Shown: positions 23,122-32,623 of the stretch, piece by piece | How positions within the stretch are numbered: position 1 is the stretch's first letter | How the letters are laid out: each line of letters begins with the position of its first letter | From: Lysobacterales bacterium | GTDB lineage: Bacteria > Pseudomonadota > Gammaproteobacteria > Xanthomonadales > Xanthomonadaceae | Length of the DNA: 36,285 nucleotides | Direction: 5' to 3' | Assembly: GCA_015655035.1 (NCBI GenBank) | Contig: JAATFS010000069.1 | Coordinates: 1-36,285 of the forward strand | Made by a program: the position numbers and the translations under genes | The notes under the pieces: generated by a model | Seen by the model: only the letters and a program-made list of their open reading frames with translations | What the model was told of the DNA's origin: nothing | The model's database searches: none

Positions 23122-24483
23122 ATGGCCGAGGCCGTCCGCCACGACAAGACTGCACGCCAATTGCGGCTGTTGTCCGATGCATTGGACAGCGGCCGGCTCG
23201 GGCCGGTGCGCCGTCTGGTCAACACGCTGGCGCCGGCGGAAATCGGCAACCTGCTCGAGTCGCTGCCACCCGGCAAGCGCGAGATCGTCTGGGGGCTGGT
23301 TGATCCGGAGGATGACGGCGAGGTGCTGGTCCACGTCGGCGACGAGGTGCGCGAAAGCCTGCTGGCGGACATGGACCCGGACGAGATCATCGCCGCGGTC
23401 GAAGACCTCGACATCGACGACCTTGCCAACCTGGTCGAGGATCTGCCCGATACCGTCATCGACGAAGTGCTCAAGTCGATGGACCGCGAAAACCGCGAAC
23501 GGCTCGAGCAAGTGCTCTCTTATCCGGAGGACACCGCCGGCCGTCTGATGAATCCGGATGTGGTCACCGTGCGCGCCGACGTCAACGTCGACGTGGTGCT
23601 GCGCTACCTGCGCCTGCGCGGCGAGCTACCCGACCACACCGACCACCTGTTCGTGGTCAGCCGTCGCCACCAGTACCTGGGCCGGGTATCGCTGGCGGCC
23701 TTGGTCACCCACGAGGACAGCACCCCGGTCAACCGCCTGATCGATGACGAACAGCCGGCCATAGACGTCGGCGAGAGCGCCGAGGAAGTCGCCCGGCAGT
23801 TCTCCGACCACGACTGGATTTCCGCGCCGGTGGTGGACGACAACAACATCCTGCTCGGCCGCATCACCATCGATGACGTGGTCGACATCATCCGCGAGCA
23901 GGCCGAGCACCAGGCCCTGGGCGCAGCCGGCCTGGACGAGGACGAAGACTTGTTCTCGCCGATCAAGCGCGCCGTGCGCGGCCGCGTGGTCTGGCTGGGC
24001 ATCAATCTGTTCACCGCATTCCTGGCCGCCAGCGTGATCGGGCAGTTCGAGGCGACCTTGCAGCAAGTGGTGGCGCTGGCGGTGCTGATGCCGATCGTGG
24101 CCGGCATTGGCGGCAACGCGGCGGTGCAGGTGCTGACACTGATGGTGCGTGGCCTGGCGCTGGGCCAGGTCGGTGCCAGCAACGCGCGCATCCTGCTGTG
24201 GAAGGAGATCCGCGTGGCCCTGATCAACGGCGCGCTGATCGGCGGCATCGTCGGCATCATCGCCTTCATCTGGTTCCGCAACCCGCTGTTGTCGCTGGTG
24301 ATCGCGTTGGCGCTGATCGTCAACTTCTGCGCCGCCGCCACGGCTGGCGTGCTGTTGCCACTGACACTCAAACGCCTGAACATCGACCCGGCCGTGGCCG
24401 GCACCGTCGTGGTCACCGCGGTGACCGACGTGATGGGATTCTTCTGTTTCCTGGGCCTGGCGACGCTGATTTTGCTGAATTGA
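23122..24483 (+). CDS. mgtE: Magnesium transporter MgtE
   Basis: N-domain helical repeats, CBS pair, and TM region LMPIVAGIGGNAAVQVLTLMVRGLALGQV. Confidence 0.94.
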   Translation: MAEAVRHDKTARQLRLLSDALDSGRLGPVRRLVNTLAPAEIGNLLESLPPGKREIVWGLVDPEDDGEVLVHVGDEVRESLLADMDPDEIIAAVEDLDIDDLANLVEDLPDTVIDEVLKSMDRENRERLEQVLSYPEDTAGRLMNPDVVTVRADVNVDVVLRYLRLRGELPDHTDHLFVVSRRHQYLGRVSLAALVTHEDSTPVNRLIDDEQPAIDVGESAEEVARQFSDHDWISAPVVDDNNILLGRITIDDVVDIIREQAEHQALGAAGLDEDEDLFSPIKRAVRGRVVWLGINLFTAFLAASVIGQFEATLQQVVALAVLMPIVAGIGGNAAVQVLTLMVRGLALGQVGASNARILLWKEIRVALINGALIGGIVGIIAFIWFRNPLLSLVIALALIVNFCAAATAGVLLPLTLKRLNIDPAVAGTVVVTAVTDVMGFFCFLGLATLILLN

Positions 24484-24941
24484 GCAGGACGCCTGCCCGC
24501 AAGCGCAGCGTCGGCCCCAGAAAACCGAAACCGCGCAACAAGACCTCACCCGCATCGATCCCCTCGCGTGGACGCAGGATCGGCGACCTGGCCGCCCTGG
24601 CAGCCATCGCCGCACATGCCTGCCTGCTGATGCTGATGTGGCATGCCGGAGCATTGCCGGCGGCACTGTTGTACGCCTTCGCCACGCTATCCCTGCTCAC
24701 AGTCGCCGCCTACGCCCACGATAAACGCGCAGCGATTGCCGAGCGCAGGCGCACACCCGAGTTCACCTTGCACATGCTGGAACTACTTGGTGGCTGGCCC
24801 GGCGCCCTGCTGGCGCAGCGCTGGCTACGCCACAAGAACCGCAAGACCAGCTACCAATTCGCCTTCTGGGCCTGCGTACTCCTGCACGATGCCTCGCTTG
24901 GGCACCTATGGAAACAACTCTCCACCGCAGCATCGCACTGA
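24480..24941 (+). CDS. DUF1294 domain-containing small membrane protein
   Basis: YAHDKRAAIAERRRTPEFTLHMLELLGGWPGALLAQRWLRHKNRKTSYQFAFW is the DUF1294 signature. The TTG start at 24480 overlapping the mgtE stop is a guess. Confidence 0.75.
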   Translation: MSRTPARKRSVGPRKPKPRNKTSPASIPSRGRRIGDLAALAAIAAHACLLMLMWHAGALPAALLYAFATLSLLTVAAYAHDKRAAIAERRRTPEFTLHMLELLGGWPGALLAQRWLRHKNRKTSYQFAFWACVLLHDASLGHLWKQLSTAASH

Positions 24942-24959
24942 AAGCGCTCCAGACAACAG

Positions 24960-25170
24960 CATCAGCTCCCCTTCCCACGTTGCCGTTGCTTGGATGTTGT
25001 CCTTGACCTACCTCGCCCTCGAAGCGAGCCGAGCACCGCAGGCAAGGACGGCCGAAGAGGCGCCCATTTTGAACGAAGTGGGTTTGGGCGCCGCCCCGGG
25101 GAAGAAGATAAATGCCGTCCTTCGCGCGTGATGCAGGGGACCGGTGCGGCTTCATCGCACCGGCTCGCGC
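24960..25170. repeat. Candidate dispersed intergenic repeat between convergent DUF1294 and cydB genes
   Basis: Non-coding between two convergent stops. Conceptual translations (DGIYLLPRGGAQTHFVQNG...; ARFEGEVGQGQHPSNGNVG) resemble spurious ORFs I recall recurring in Xanthomonas genomes. Contains a perfect CCGGTGCG/CGCACCGG hairpin at 25141-25163. Confidence 0.4.
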
Positions 25171-25195
25171 CGCAAGCAAAAGCAGCCCTCCCCCT

Positions 25196-26212
25196 TCAGT
25201 GATACCCCGATTCCGCAGTGATCTTCCCGCGGAACACCCGATACGACCACACCGTATAACCCAGCACCAGCGGCAACAACACCGCCAACCCCACCATCGT
25301 GAACACCAGCGAAGATTCAGGCGCCGCGGCCTGCCAGATCGTATACGTCGGCGGCACCAGATACGGCCACATCCCCAGCACCAAGCCAGCGAACCCCAGC
25401 ACGAACAACGCCATCGCCAGCAGGAACGGAAGCAGATCCGAACGCGCACTCATCGCCGCCGACCACAGCGCCGCACTCACACCCAACACCAGCAGCGGCA
25501 CCGGCAACAACCACAGGAACGCATCACCCGCGAACCAGCGTGCCATCACCCGCGAATCCAGCGACGGCAACCAGGCACTGACCAACCCCATGAACACCAG
25601 CACCACCACCGCCAACGGGCGCGTGAGCTGGCGCGCGAGCGCCTGCGCATGTCCCTCGGTCTTCAGGATCAGCCAGGTACTGCCTAGCAAGGCGTAGCCG
25701 AACACCAGTGCCGCGCCGGTCAGCATCGAGAACGGACTGAACCAGCCCCACGCGCCTCCCACGTAGACGCCATCGGCGATCGGCAGACCTTTCACCAGCG
25801 CCCCCAGGATCACGCCTTGCGAAAACGCGGCCAGGATCGAGCCAGCCGCGAACGCATTGCTCCACAGCCGCCGCGAACGATGCGCCTTGAAACGGAACTC
25901 GAACGCCACGCCACGGAACACCAGTGCCATCACCATCAACAGCACCGGCAGATACAGCGACGACAGCACCACCGCATACGCCACCGGGAATGCCGCCATC
26001 AGCGCCGCGCCACCCAATACCAGCCAGGTCTCGTTGCCATCCCAGATCGGCGCAGCGGTGTTCATCATCAGGTCCAGTTGCGCCTCGTCCTGGCGCAGCG
26101 GAGCCAGGATGCCGATACCCAGTACGAACCCATCCAGCACCACGTACATCAGCACGCCGAAGCCGATCACGCCAAACCACACCACCGGCAGCACGGTAGA
26201 AAGATCCATCAT
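25196..26212 (-). CDS. cydB: Cytochrome bd-type quinol oxidase subunit II
   Basis: VWFGVIGFGVLMYVVLDGFVLGIGIL and PIWDGNETWLVLGGAALMAAFPVAYA. Confidence 0.93.
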   Translation of the reverse strand: MMDLSTVLPVVWFGVIGFGVLMYVVLDGFVLGIGILAPLRQDEAQLDLMMNTAAPIWDGNETWLVLGGAALMAAFPVAYAVVLSSLYLPVLLMVMALVFRGVAFEFRFKAHRSRRLWSNAFAAGSILAAFSQGVILGALVKGLPIADGVYVGGAWGWFSPFSMLTGAALVFGYALLGSTWLILKTEGHAQALARQLTRPLAVVVLVFMGLVSAWLPSLDSRVMARWFAGDAFLWLLPVPLLVLGVSAALWSAAMSARSDLLPFLLAMALFVLGFAGLVLGMWPYLVPPTYTIWQAAAPESSLVFTMVGLAVLLPLVLGYTVWSYRVFRGKITAESGYH

Positions 26213-27606
26213 TTGGTCTCCTCGATCGATTCGTCGGCCGCCGACAACGGCCGCGCCGGGGTCCGCTCGCCGTGCGCCAGGCTAGGCCCTTCGTCGTACG
26301 GCTGCGGCCCTTTCTTCACGATCTTGACCAGATACCAGATGCCCCAGCCAAAGACGAAGGCATAACCGGCGACATACACCGCAAGCGAAATCGCCGTCAT
26401 CAATGCGGACTGCGGACCTACCGCGTCGGCGGTACGCAGCACGCCATAGACCGCGTAGGGCTGCCGCCCCATCTCGGTGACGAACCAGCCCGACACCAGT
26501 GCGATGAAACCGGCCGGCAGCATCCAGCGCCACACCGCCGGCAGCCAGCGCCACTGCAACAACTTGCCACGCCACCATGCAAATACCGATACCCACGCCA
26601 GCACCAGCATCAACGTCCCCAGTCCGACCATGATGCGGAACGCAAAGAATACCGGGGTCACCGGTGGGCGATCCTGCGCCGGCACGCTGGTCAACGGCGC
26701 GATCTCGCCATTCAGGCTGTGGGTCAGGATCAGGCTGCCCAGGCGCGGGATGGCGATCTCGTGGTCGTTGCGTTCCTGCGCCGCATTGGGCAGTGTGAAC
26801 AGCACCAGCGGAACCCCTTTGCCCTCCCCTTCGCTGTGCCAGTGCGCTTCTATCGCCGCGATCTTCATCGGCTGGTGTTCAAGCGTATTGAGCCCATGCT
26901 GGTCGCCAACGAATATCTGGATCGGCAAGATGATCGCCGCGAATGCCACTGCCAGCTTCAACAGGCGCAAGCCGGCGTCGCGATGCACTCCCCGCAGGTA
27001 CCACGCACCGATCGCCCCCACCACGAAGCAGGTGGTGATGAACGAGCCCAGCGCCATATGCGTCAAGCGATAAGGAAACGACGGATTGAAGACCACCCGC
27101 CACCAGTTCACCGGGTGCACGACGCCATCGATCACCTGGAAGCCGGCTGGCGTGTGCAGCCAGCTATTGGAGGCCAAGATCCAGAACGTCGAGAACAACG
27201 TGCCCAGCGCCACCATGCAGGTGGCGAAGAAATGCAGGCGTTCGGAGATCCGTCCCCAGCCGAACATCATCACACCGAGAAAACTGGCCTCCAGAAAGAA
27301 GGCGGTAAGCACTTCGTAGCTCAGCAGTGGGCCGATCACGCTGCCGGCGACGCGACTGAGACCGGGCCAGTTGGTGCCGAACTGAAACGCCATCACGATG
27401 CCGCTGACCACGCCCATGCCAAACGACACGGCGAAGATCTTCTGCCAGAAGAAATACAGCTCCCGCCAGACCGGCAGGTGCGTCCTCAGCCATCGCCATT
27501 CAAGGAATGCCAGGAAACTGGACAGCCCGATGGTGAATGCGGGAAACAGGACATGGAAGGTAATGACGAATCCGAACTGGACTCTCGACAGCAGCAATGC
27601 ATCCAC
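26209..27606 (-). CDS. cydA: Cytochrome bd-type quinol oxidase subunit I (short-loop, CioA-like)
   Basis: LLLSRVQFGFVITFHVLFPAFTIGLSSFLAFLEW; MVGLGTLMLVLAW; TEMGRQPYAVYGVLRTADAV. GTG start; 465 aa. Confidence 0.92.
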   Translation of the reverse strand: MDALLLSRVQFGFVITFHVLFPAFTIGLSSFLAFLEWRWLRTHLPVWRELYFFWQKIFAVSFGMGVVSGIVMAFQFGTNWPGLSRVAGSVIGPLLSYEVLTAFFLEASFLGVMMFGWGRISERLHFFATCMVALGTLFSTFWILASNSWLHTPAGFQVIDGVVHPVNWWRVVFNPSFPYRLTHMALGSFITTCFVVGAIGAWYLRGVHRDAGLRLLKLAVAFAAIILPIQIFVGDQHGLNTLEHQPMKIAAIEAHWHSEGEGKGVPLVLFTLPNAAQERNDHEIAIPRLGSLILTHSLNGEIAPLTSVPAQDRPPVTPVFFAFRIMVGLGTLMLVLAWVSVFAWWRGKLLQWRWLPAVWRWMLPAGFIALVSGWFVTEMGRQPYAVYGVLRTADAVGPQSALMTAISLAVYVAGYAFVFGWGIWYLVKIVKKGPQPYDEGPSLAHGERTPARPLSAADESIEETK

Positions 27607-27830
27607 GGGCGCATCCCAATGGGAAAAAGTGCCATCACCGAGGCGGGCATTCCACCCGAACGGACAGTCTCGAATCCGGCGCCTCTACTTATACCCAGGG
27701 CTGCGCGATGGCGGCGAAAAGAATACCCGCTCCGCACCGAAACCGGTTGCGGCAGATCGTCGCACTGATGTCGCTCGAGGCTCGCGTCCTCGCCGTTGGA
27801 AGCGCGTCCGTCATCGTTACTTCATCTCGC

Positions 27831-29213
27831 TTACACGCGGCGCAGCCGCCGCGCCACTTCGCTGGCCACCGCGATCGCAGCGGTCAATGCCGCCATCGAC
27901 AGGAACTGCATGCGGGTCTCGGCCGACGCCACCAGCAAACCGAAGATCACCGCCAGGATCGCCAACGCCAACAAGGTCAGTAGCGGGAACCCGCGCATGC
28001 GGAACGGCAATGGCGTACCGGTGCGATCGGCGCGCTTGCGCAGGATCAGTTGCGACAGCAGCGAGATCGTCCACACCAGCAGGCAGGTCGCGCCCACGAT
28101 GTTGAGCAGCACTGGCAGCACGCGGTTGGGATAGAGCACCTCCAGCACGGCCGCGACGAATCCGAACAACACGCTGGCCAGCACCGCCGGTACCGGCACC
28201 TGGCGGCGATTGGTCAGGCCCAGCATGCGCGGCGCTTCGCCACGCTGGCCCAGCGAATAGATCATGCGCGAAGCGCCATAGAGATTGGCATTGAGCGCCG
28301 ACAGCAATGCGATCACGGCAATCAGCGTGATCGCGGTGGCCGCGCCAGGAATCCGCGCCGCCTGCAACACCGCCGCGAACGGGGAACTCAATGACTCGCT
28401 CTGCCACGGCACCACTGCAATGATCACGCTCAGCGAACCGATGTAGAACACCAGGATGCGCCAAGCTACGGTACGGATCGCCCGCACCAGGGTTCGGCCG
28501 GGATCGGCGGTTTCCGCTGCGGCCACCGCTACGATCTCGGTGCCGCCGAAGGCGAACACCACCACCAGCAACGCCGCGCCAACGCCGGCCAGGCCCTTGG
28601 GGGCGAATCCACCGTTGGCGGTGAAATTGGACAATCCTGGCGAAGCGACGCCCGGCAGCCAGCCGGCCAGCAGCGCCAAGCCGATCAGCAGAAAAACCAG
28701 AATCGCCGCAACTTTGAGAATGGCGAACCAGAACTCGAACTCGCCGAAATTGCGCACGCCCATCAGGTTGATCACGGTGAACGCCGCCATGAAGGTCAGC
28801 GCCAATGCCGGCACCGGCAATTGCGGCCATACCGTGGCCAGCAGTCCGGCCGCGCCCATTGCCTCAGCCGCCACCACGATCACGATCTGCAACCACCATA
28901 ACCAGCCGACGGTGGCACCAGCGGTCGGCCCCATAGCGTCGGCCGCATAGACCGAGAATGCGCCACTGGTCGGCTTGGCCGCAGCCATTTCGCCCAGCGC
29001 GTTCATCACGATGATCACCAGCGCACCGGCCACCAGGTAGGACAGCAGCACCGCCGGCCCGGCCGCCTGCACGCCTACGCCGGAGCCCAGGAACAGCCCT
29101 GCTCCGATCGCACTGCCCAGGCCCATCATGATCAATTGCCGTGGCTTGAGTGCGTGCCCCAGCTGCGGCGAAGCGGATTGGCTCAGATCGGGAGATACGG
29201 GCGCTGGCGACAT
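27831..29213 (-). CDS. APC superfamily amino acid permease
   Basis: GHALKPRQLIMMGLGSAIGAGLFLGSGVGVQAAGPAVLLSYLVAG, the amino acid transporter consensus; start placed at MSPAPVSPDLSQ. Confidence 0.9.
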   Translation of the reverse strand: MSPAPVSPDLSQSASPQLGHALKPRQLIMMGLGSAIGAGLFLGSGVGVQAAGPAVLLSYLVAGALVIIVMNALGEMAAAKPTSGAFSVYAADAMGPTAGATVGWLWWLQIVIVVAAEAMGAAGLLATVWPQLPVPALALTFMAAFTVINLMGVRNFGEFEFWFAILKVAAILVFLLIGLALLAGWLPGVASPGLSNFTANGGFAPKGLAGVGAALLVVVFAFGGTEIVAVAAAETADPGRTLVRAIRTVAWRILVFYIGSLSVIIAVVPWQSESLSSPFAAVLQAARIPGAATAITLIAVIALLSALNANLYGASRMIYSLGQRGEAPRMLGLTNRRQVPVPAVLASVLFGFVAAVLEVLYPNRVLPVLLNIVGATCLLVWTISLLSQLILRKRADRTGTPLPFRMRGFPLLTLLALAILAVIFGLLVASAETRMQFLSMAALTAAIAVASEVARRLRRV

Positions 29214-29620
29214 CGGCAGGATCGTTGGGTGGGAAACGCGACAAGATACCGCGTTGGCGCACCTGTGTGCGCTGCGCCACCACCGACCCCGCGCGCGCCG
29301 AATGAACGAACGGACGCGCGGCCCGATGCCGACTTGGCACCGTATGGAGGGCGCCCGCAGCACGATCTACATCCACTGCGGCCGTCCATCTGCCGCTGAC
29401 GATGTTGCAACGACTTGAAACGCGACACGCAGCAATAGCGATAAATCTCACATTTTCGATATGCCGAGGAGGTCGCGTCTACACATCGCTAAACCCACTC
29501 AGATTCCCGATCCCATCTTTCAGTAGGCTCAATCGACGTCACGGACGTGGCGTACGCATCCACTCGCTTCCCTGTGCGGGTGGCTTCGTAGTTTCCCAAC
29601 GAGAGAGAGAAGGAATGCCC

Positions 29621-31000
29621 ATGAATCGCAAGCACGCGCTTTACCTCGCTCTGTTTTCCAGCCTTTCCGGCACTGCATTGGCGGCCCCCACGCAAATGCT
29701 GACCGAGCCGGTCACCACAGCGCCGCAAGCCGCAAAGCTGGGCGGCGCCGTCTTTCAATCCACTCGGCTTGGACGCGCCACCATCGCCACCCAGGTGGTG
29801 AATCTCGCGGCACCCACCCCCAGCCAGCTCTCCAGCGTGAAGCAACGCCGTATCCAGCAGGTCAAACATGGCCAGCCTTTGCAGATCGGGCTCGCCCGCA
29901 ACGTGGCCCAGCCCGCCGTCAACCTGGGCGCGCTGGACTGGCAGATCGCCGACGATGGCTCGCGTGTGGCGACCTTCAGGATCACTTCGGCAAAGGCCGA
30001 ATCGTTGCGCGCAGCGCTGCAACTCAAAGGTATCGGCGCGGGCGAGCCCAAGCAGGTGACGCTGCGCTTCGCCGGCGAAGATGGACGTGTGTTCGAGCAA
30101 TCCGGCGCGAGCTTCGCTGGCAAACAACCAGGCTGGTCACCGACCGTGGAAGGTGCCACCTTGCTGGTGGAAATCGCGCTTCCGGCCGGACAATACCCGG
30201 AGAACTTCAGCCTGAACATTCCGCAGCTGTCCCACCTGGATATCAGCCCGACCGCCAGCACGCGCGACATGCTGCGCGCTGCCATCGGGGAGAGCGATTC
30301 GTGCCAGAACGACGTGATCTGCCGCAGCAATCCCAGCACCGGCTTCACCAATGCATCCAAGGCAGTGGCGCGCATGGTCTTCAGCGACAGCACGGGCTCC
30401 TATCTGTGCTCCGGCACCTTGCTCAACAACGAAAATTCGCCCAAACGCCAACTATTCTGGACCGCTGCACATTGCATCAGTACCCAGAGCGTGGCCGATT
30501 CGCTGCAAACCTATTGGCTGTATGACGCGGCCAGCTGCAATGGCAGCACGGTGAGCTCGGCGACGGTGACGCTGAGCGGGGGCGCCTATCTGCGCCACGC
30601 CAATACCACGCGTGACACCGCCCTGCTGGAATTGAAGAGCGCGCCGCCCTCCGGCACCTTCTATGCTGGCTGGAACAGTGCCGCCATCGCCGCCACCGGC
30701 ACCGCAATCGAAGGTATCCACCATCCCTCCGGCGACGTGAAAAAGTACTCGCTGGGCAGCGTGACCGGCCTGTCCACCACGCTGGACGGCAAGTCGCCGC
30801 TGTACCGCGTGGTCTGGACCGACGGCACTACCGAAGGCGGTTCCTCCGGCTCGGGCTTGTTCACGACGACCTCGGGCAACTATCAGCTGCGCGGCGGACT
30901 GTACGGGGGTTACTCGTATTGCTCCGCACAGAGCGATCCGGATTATTACTCGCGGTTCTCCGACGTGTATTCGTCAATCCAGAGCTACCTCGGACAATAG
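29621..31000 (+). CDS. Secreted trypsin-fold serine protease, lysyl-endopeptidase-like
   Basis: Signal peptide MNRKHALYLALFSSLSGTALA; catalytic motifs FWTAAHC, TRDTALLEL, TEGGSSGSGLF; long propeptide. AGAAGGA lies 7 nt before ATG 29621. Confidence 0.85.
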   Translation: MNRKHALYLALFSSLSGTALAAPTQMLTEPVTTAPQAAKLGGAVFQSTRLGRATIATQVVNLAAPTPSQLSSVKQRRIQQVKHGQPLQIGLARNVAQPAVNLGALDWQIADDGSRVATFRITSAKAESLRAALQLKGIGAGEPKQVTLRFAGEDGRVFEQSGASFAGKQPGWSPTVEGATLLVEIALPAGQYPENFSLNIPQLSHLDISPTASTRDMLRAAIGESDSCQNDVICRSNPSTGFTNASKAVARMVFSDSTGSYLCSGTLLNNENSPKRQLFWTAAHCISTQSVADSLQTYWLYDAASCNGSTVSSATVTLSGGAYLRHANTTRDTALLELKSAPPSGTFYAGWNSAAIAATGTAIEGIHHPSGDVKKYSLGSVTGLSTTLDGKSPLYRVVWTDGTTEGGSSGSGLFTTTSGNYQLRGGLYGGYSYCSAQSDPDYYSRFSDVYSSIQSYLGQ

Positions 31001-31026
31001 GTCCAGCCAACCGATCAATGCCGGGT

Positions 31027-31061
31027 AGGCAGAGCGGCCGCAAACTGCGGCCGCTCTGCCT
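31027..31061. terminator. Strong hairpin downstream of the protease gene
   Basis: AGGCAGAGCGGCCGCA (31027-31042) is a perfect 16-bp reverse complement of TGCGGCCGCTCTGCCT (31046-31061), 3-nt loop; no strong T-tract. Confidence 0.65.
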
Positions 31062-31188
31062 CCATAGGATTCTGCTGGCGGTCCGCTGATCCAGCCAGCG
31101 TCAGCTCACCCAGTCCACGCGATGGGCGACGCAATGCGCTCTGGCGGTCATGCCACCACCCAAACAGGTTCTCGCCTGCCGCCACTGC

Positions 31189-32136
31189 TCAGCCCAGCAA
31201 CGTCTCCAGCACCGCCATGCGCACGGCCACGCCGTTGGCGACCTGGCGCAGCACCCACGACTGCGGGCCGTCGGCGACTTCGTCGGTGATCTCCACGCCG
31301 CGATTGATCGGGCCTGGGTGCAGCACCGCCGCATCGGGCGCCGCGCGTTTCAGGCGTTCGGCGGTCAAGCCGTACTGTTGGTGGTAGCCCTCCAGCGACG
31401 TCACCAGTCCCTCTTCCATGCGTTCGCGCTGCAAGCGCAGCATCATCAACGCGTCGGCACCTTCGAGCATGGCATCGAAATCCTGGCCGACTACGCAACC
31501 AGCCAGGGTGTCGTCGTCCGGCAGCAGGCTCTGCGGGGCACATACGCGGATCTCGCCCGCGCCCAGGGTGCGCAGCGCGTGCAGGTCCGAACGGGCTACG
31601 CGCGAATGCTTGACGTCGCCGACGATGACCAGCTTGAGCTTGGAGAAGTCGCCGCCCTTGGCCTGGCGCAGGGTGAGCATGTCGAGCAATCCCTGGGTCG
31701 GATGGGCGGCGCGGCCATCACCGGCATTGATCAAGGCGGTGCCCTCGCCCGCCTCCTCGGCCAGGCACTCGACCGCGCCGTCCTCCGGATGGCGCACCAC
31801 GAAGCCACGCACGCCCATCGCTTCCAGGTTCTTCAACGTATCGCGTGCGGTCTCGCCCTTGCGGGTGGACGAGGTCGAGGCGTCGAAGTTCAGCACATCG
31901 GCGCCCAGCCGCTGCGCGGCCAGGTGGAACGAGCTGCGGGTGCGCGTGGAGGGTTCGAAGAACAGCGTGCACACCGCAGTGCCGGCAAGCACGTTGCGCT
32001 TGCCGACGCGTCCGACCGCAGCGTCGCGGATCTGTCCGGCGCGATCGAGCAATTGCAACAGGGTGGCGCGCGGCAAGCCGTCGAGAGTGAGCAGGTGGCG
32101 CAGGCGTCCGTCCGAATCCAGTTGCATGGTGGTCAT
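31189..32136 (-). CDS. pyrB: Aspartate carbamoyltransferase catalytic subunit
   Basis: FFEPSTRTRSSFHLAAQRLGADVLNFD; INAGDGRAAHPTQGLLDMLTL; VLHPGPINRGVEI. Confidence 0.95.
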   Translation of the reverse strand: MTTMQLDSDGRLRHLLTLDGLPRATLLQLLDRAGQIRDAAVGRVGKRNVLAGTAVCTLFFEPSTRTRSSFHLAAQRLGADVLNFDASTSSTRKGETARDTLKNLEAMGVRGFVVRHPEDGAVECLAEEAGEGTALINAGDGRAAHPTQGLLDMLTLRQAKGGDFSKLKLVIVGDVKHSRVARSDLHALRTLGAGEIRVCAPQSLLPDDDTLAGCVVGQDFDAMLEGADALMMLRLQRERMEEGLVTSLEGYHQQYGLTAERLKRAAPDAAVLHPGPINRGVEITDEVADGPQSWVLRQVANGVAVRMAVLETLLG

Positions 32137-32155
32137 CGCTTAAGTCGGGGAAGAA

Positions 32156-32623
32156 TCAGGAAAGAGGGGTGGCCTGGTCGGGCGCGGACAGCCAGCGTTC
32201 GATGATGACGGCGGCGGCCATTGCATCCAGCGCTTCGGCGTCGCGGCGGCGCTTGCGTCCTTCCGCCCGCGCGCCAGCGAAGCGCTGTGCGGCCTCGACC
32301 GAGCTGGAACGCTCGTCCACCAGCACCACCGGCAGTTGATAGCGCTTGCGCAGCTGGCGGGCGAAATCGTGCGCGCGCTTGCGCGCCGGCTGGTCCTTGC
32401 CGTCGAGGGTGAGCGGATCGCCCACCACCAGGCCATGCGGACGCCATTCCTTGTGCAGGCGATCCAGCGTCGCCCAGTCTGGGCCGTTGCCATGGACATC
32501 GATCACCGCCACCGCGCGCGCGCCGGCGCCCAGCGCGCTGCCCACCGCCACGCCGATGCGGCGCGAGCCGACATCGAAACCGAGCACGGTGCCATCCAGG
32601 CGAATCGCCCCGGCCTCAAGCAT
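32156..32623 (-). CDS. ruvX: Holliday junction resolvase-like RuvX/YqgF
   Basis: [39 protein letters not shown]. Start placed at [11 protein letters not shown], overlapping the algH stop. Confidence 0.9.
   Translation of the reverse strand: MLEAGAIRLDGTVLGFDVGSRRIGVAVGSALGAGARAVAVIDVHGNGPDWATLDRLHKEWRPHGLVVGDPLTLDGKDQPARKRAHDFARQLRKRYQLPVVLVDERSSSVEAAQRFAGARAEGRKRRRDAEALDAMAAAVIIERWLSAPDQATPLS

Noticed and set aside
24763-25449. 228-aa minus-strand ORF spanning the cydB 3' end and DUF1294, considered as a real gene or CydX-like subunit
   Set aside because: Overlaps two better-supported genes out of frame, Cys/Trp/Arg-rich and much too long for CydX; better explained by the candidate repeat.
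26272-27768. 498-aa plus-strand ORF
   Set aside because: Antisense to cydA; His/Gln/Arg-rich shadow translation.
29300-29332. Small GC inverted repeat CCGCGCG...CGCGCGG upstream of the permease
   Set aside because: Short 7-bp stem with a long loop in GC-rich DNA; likely chance.
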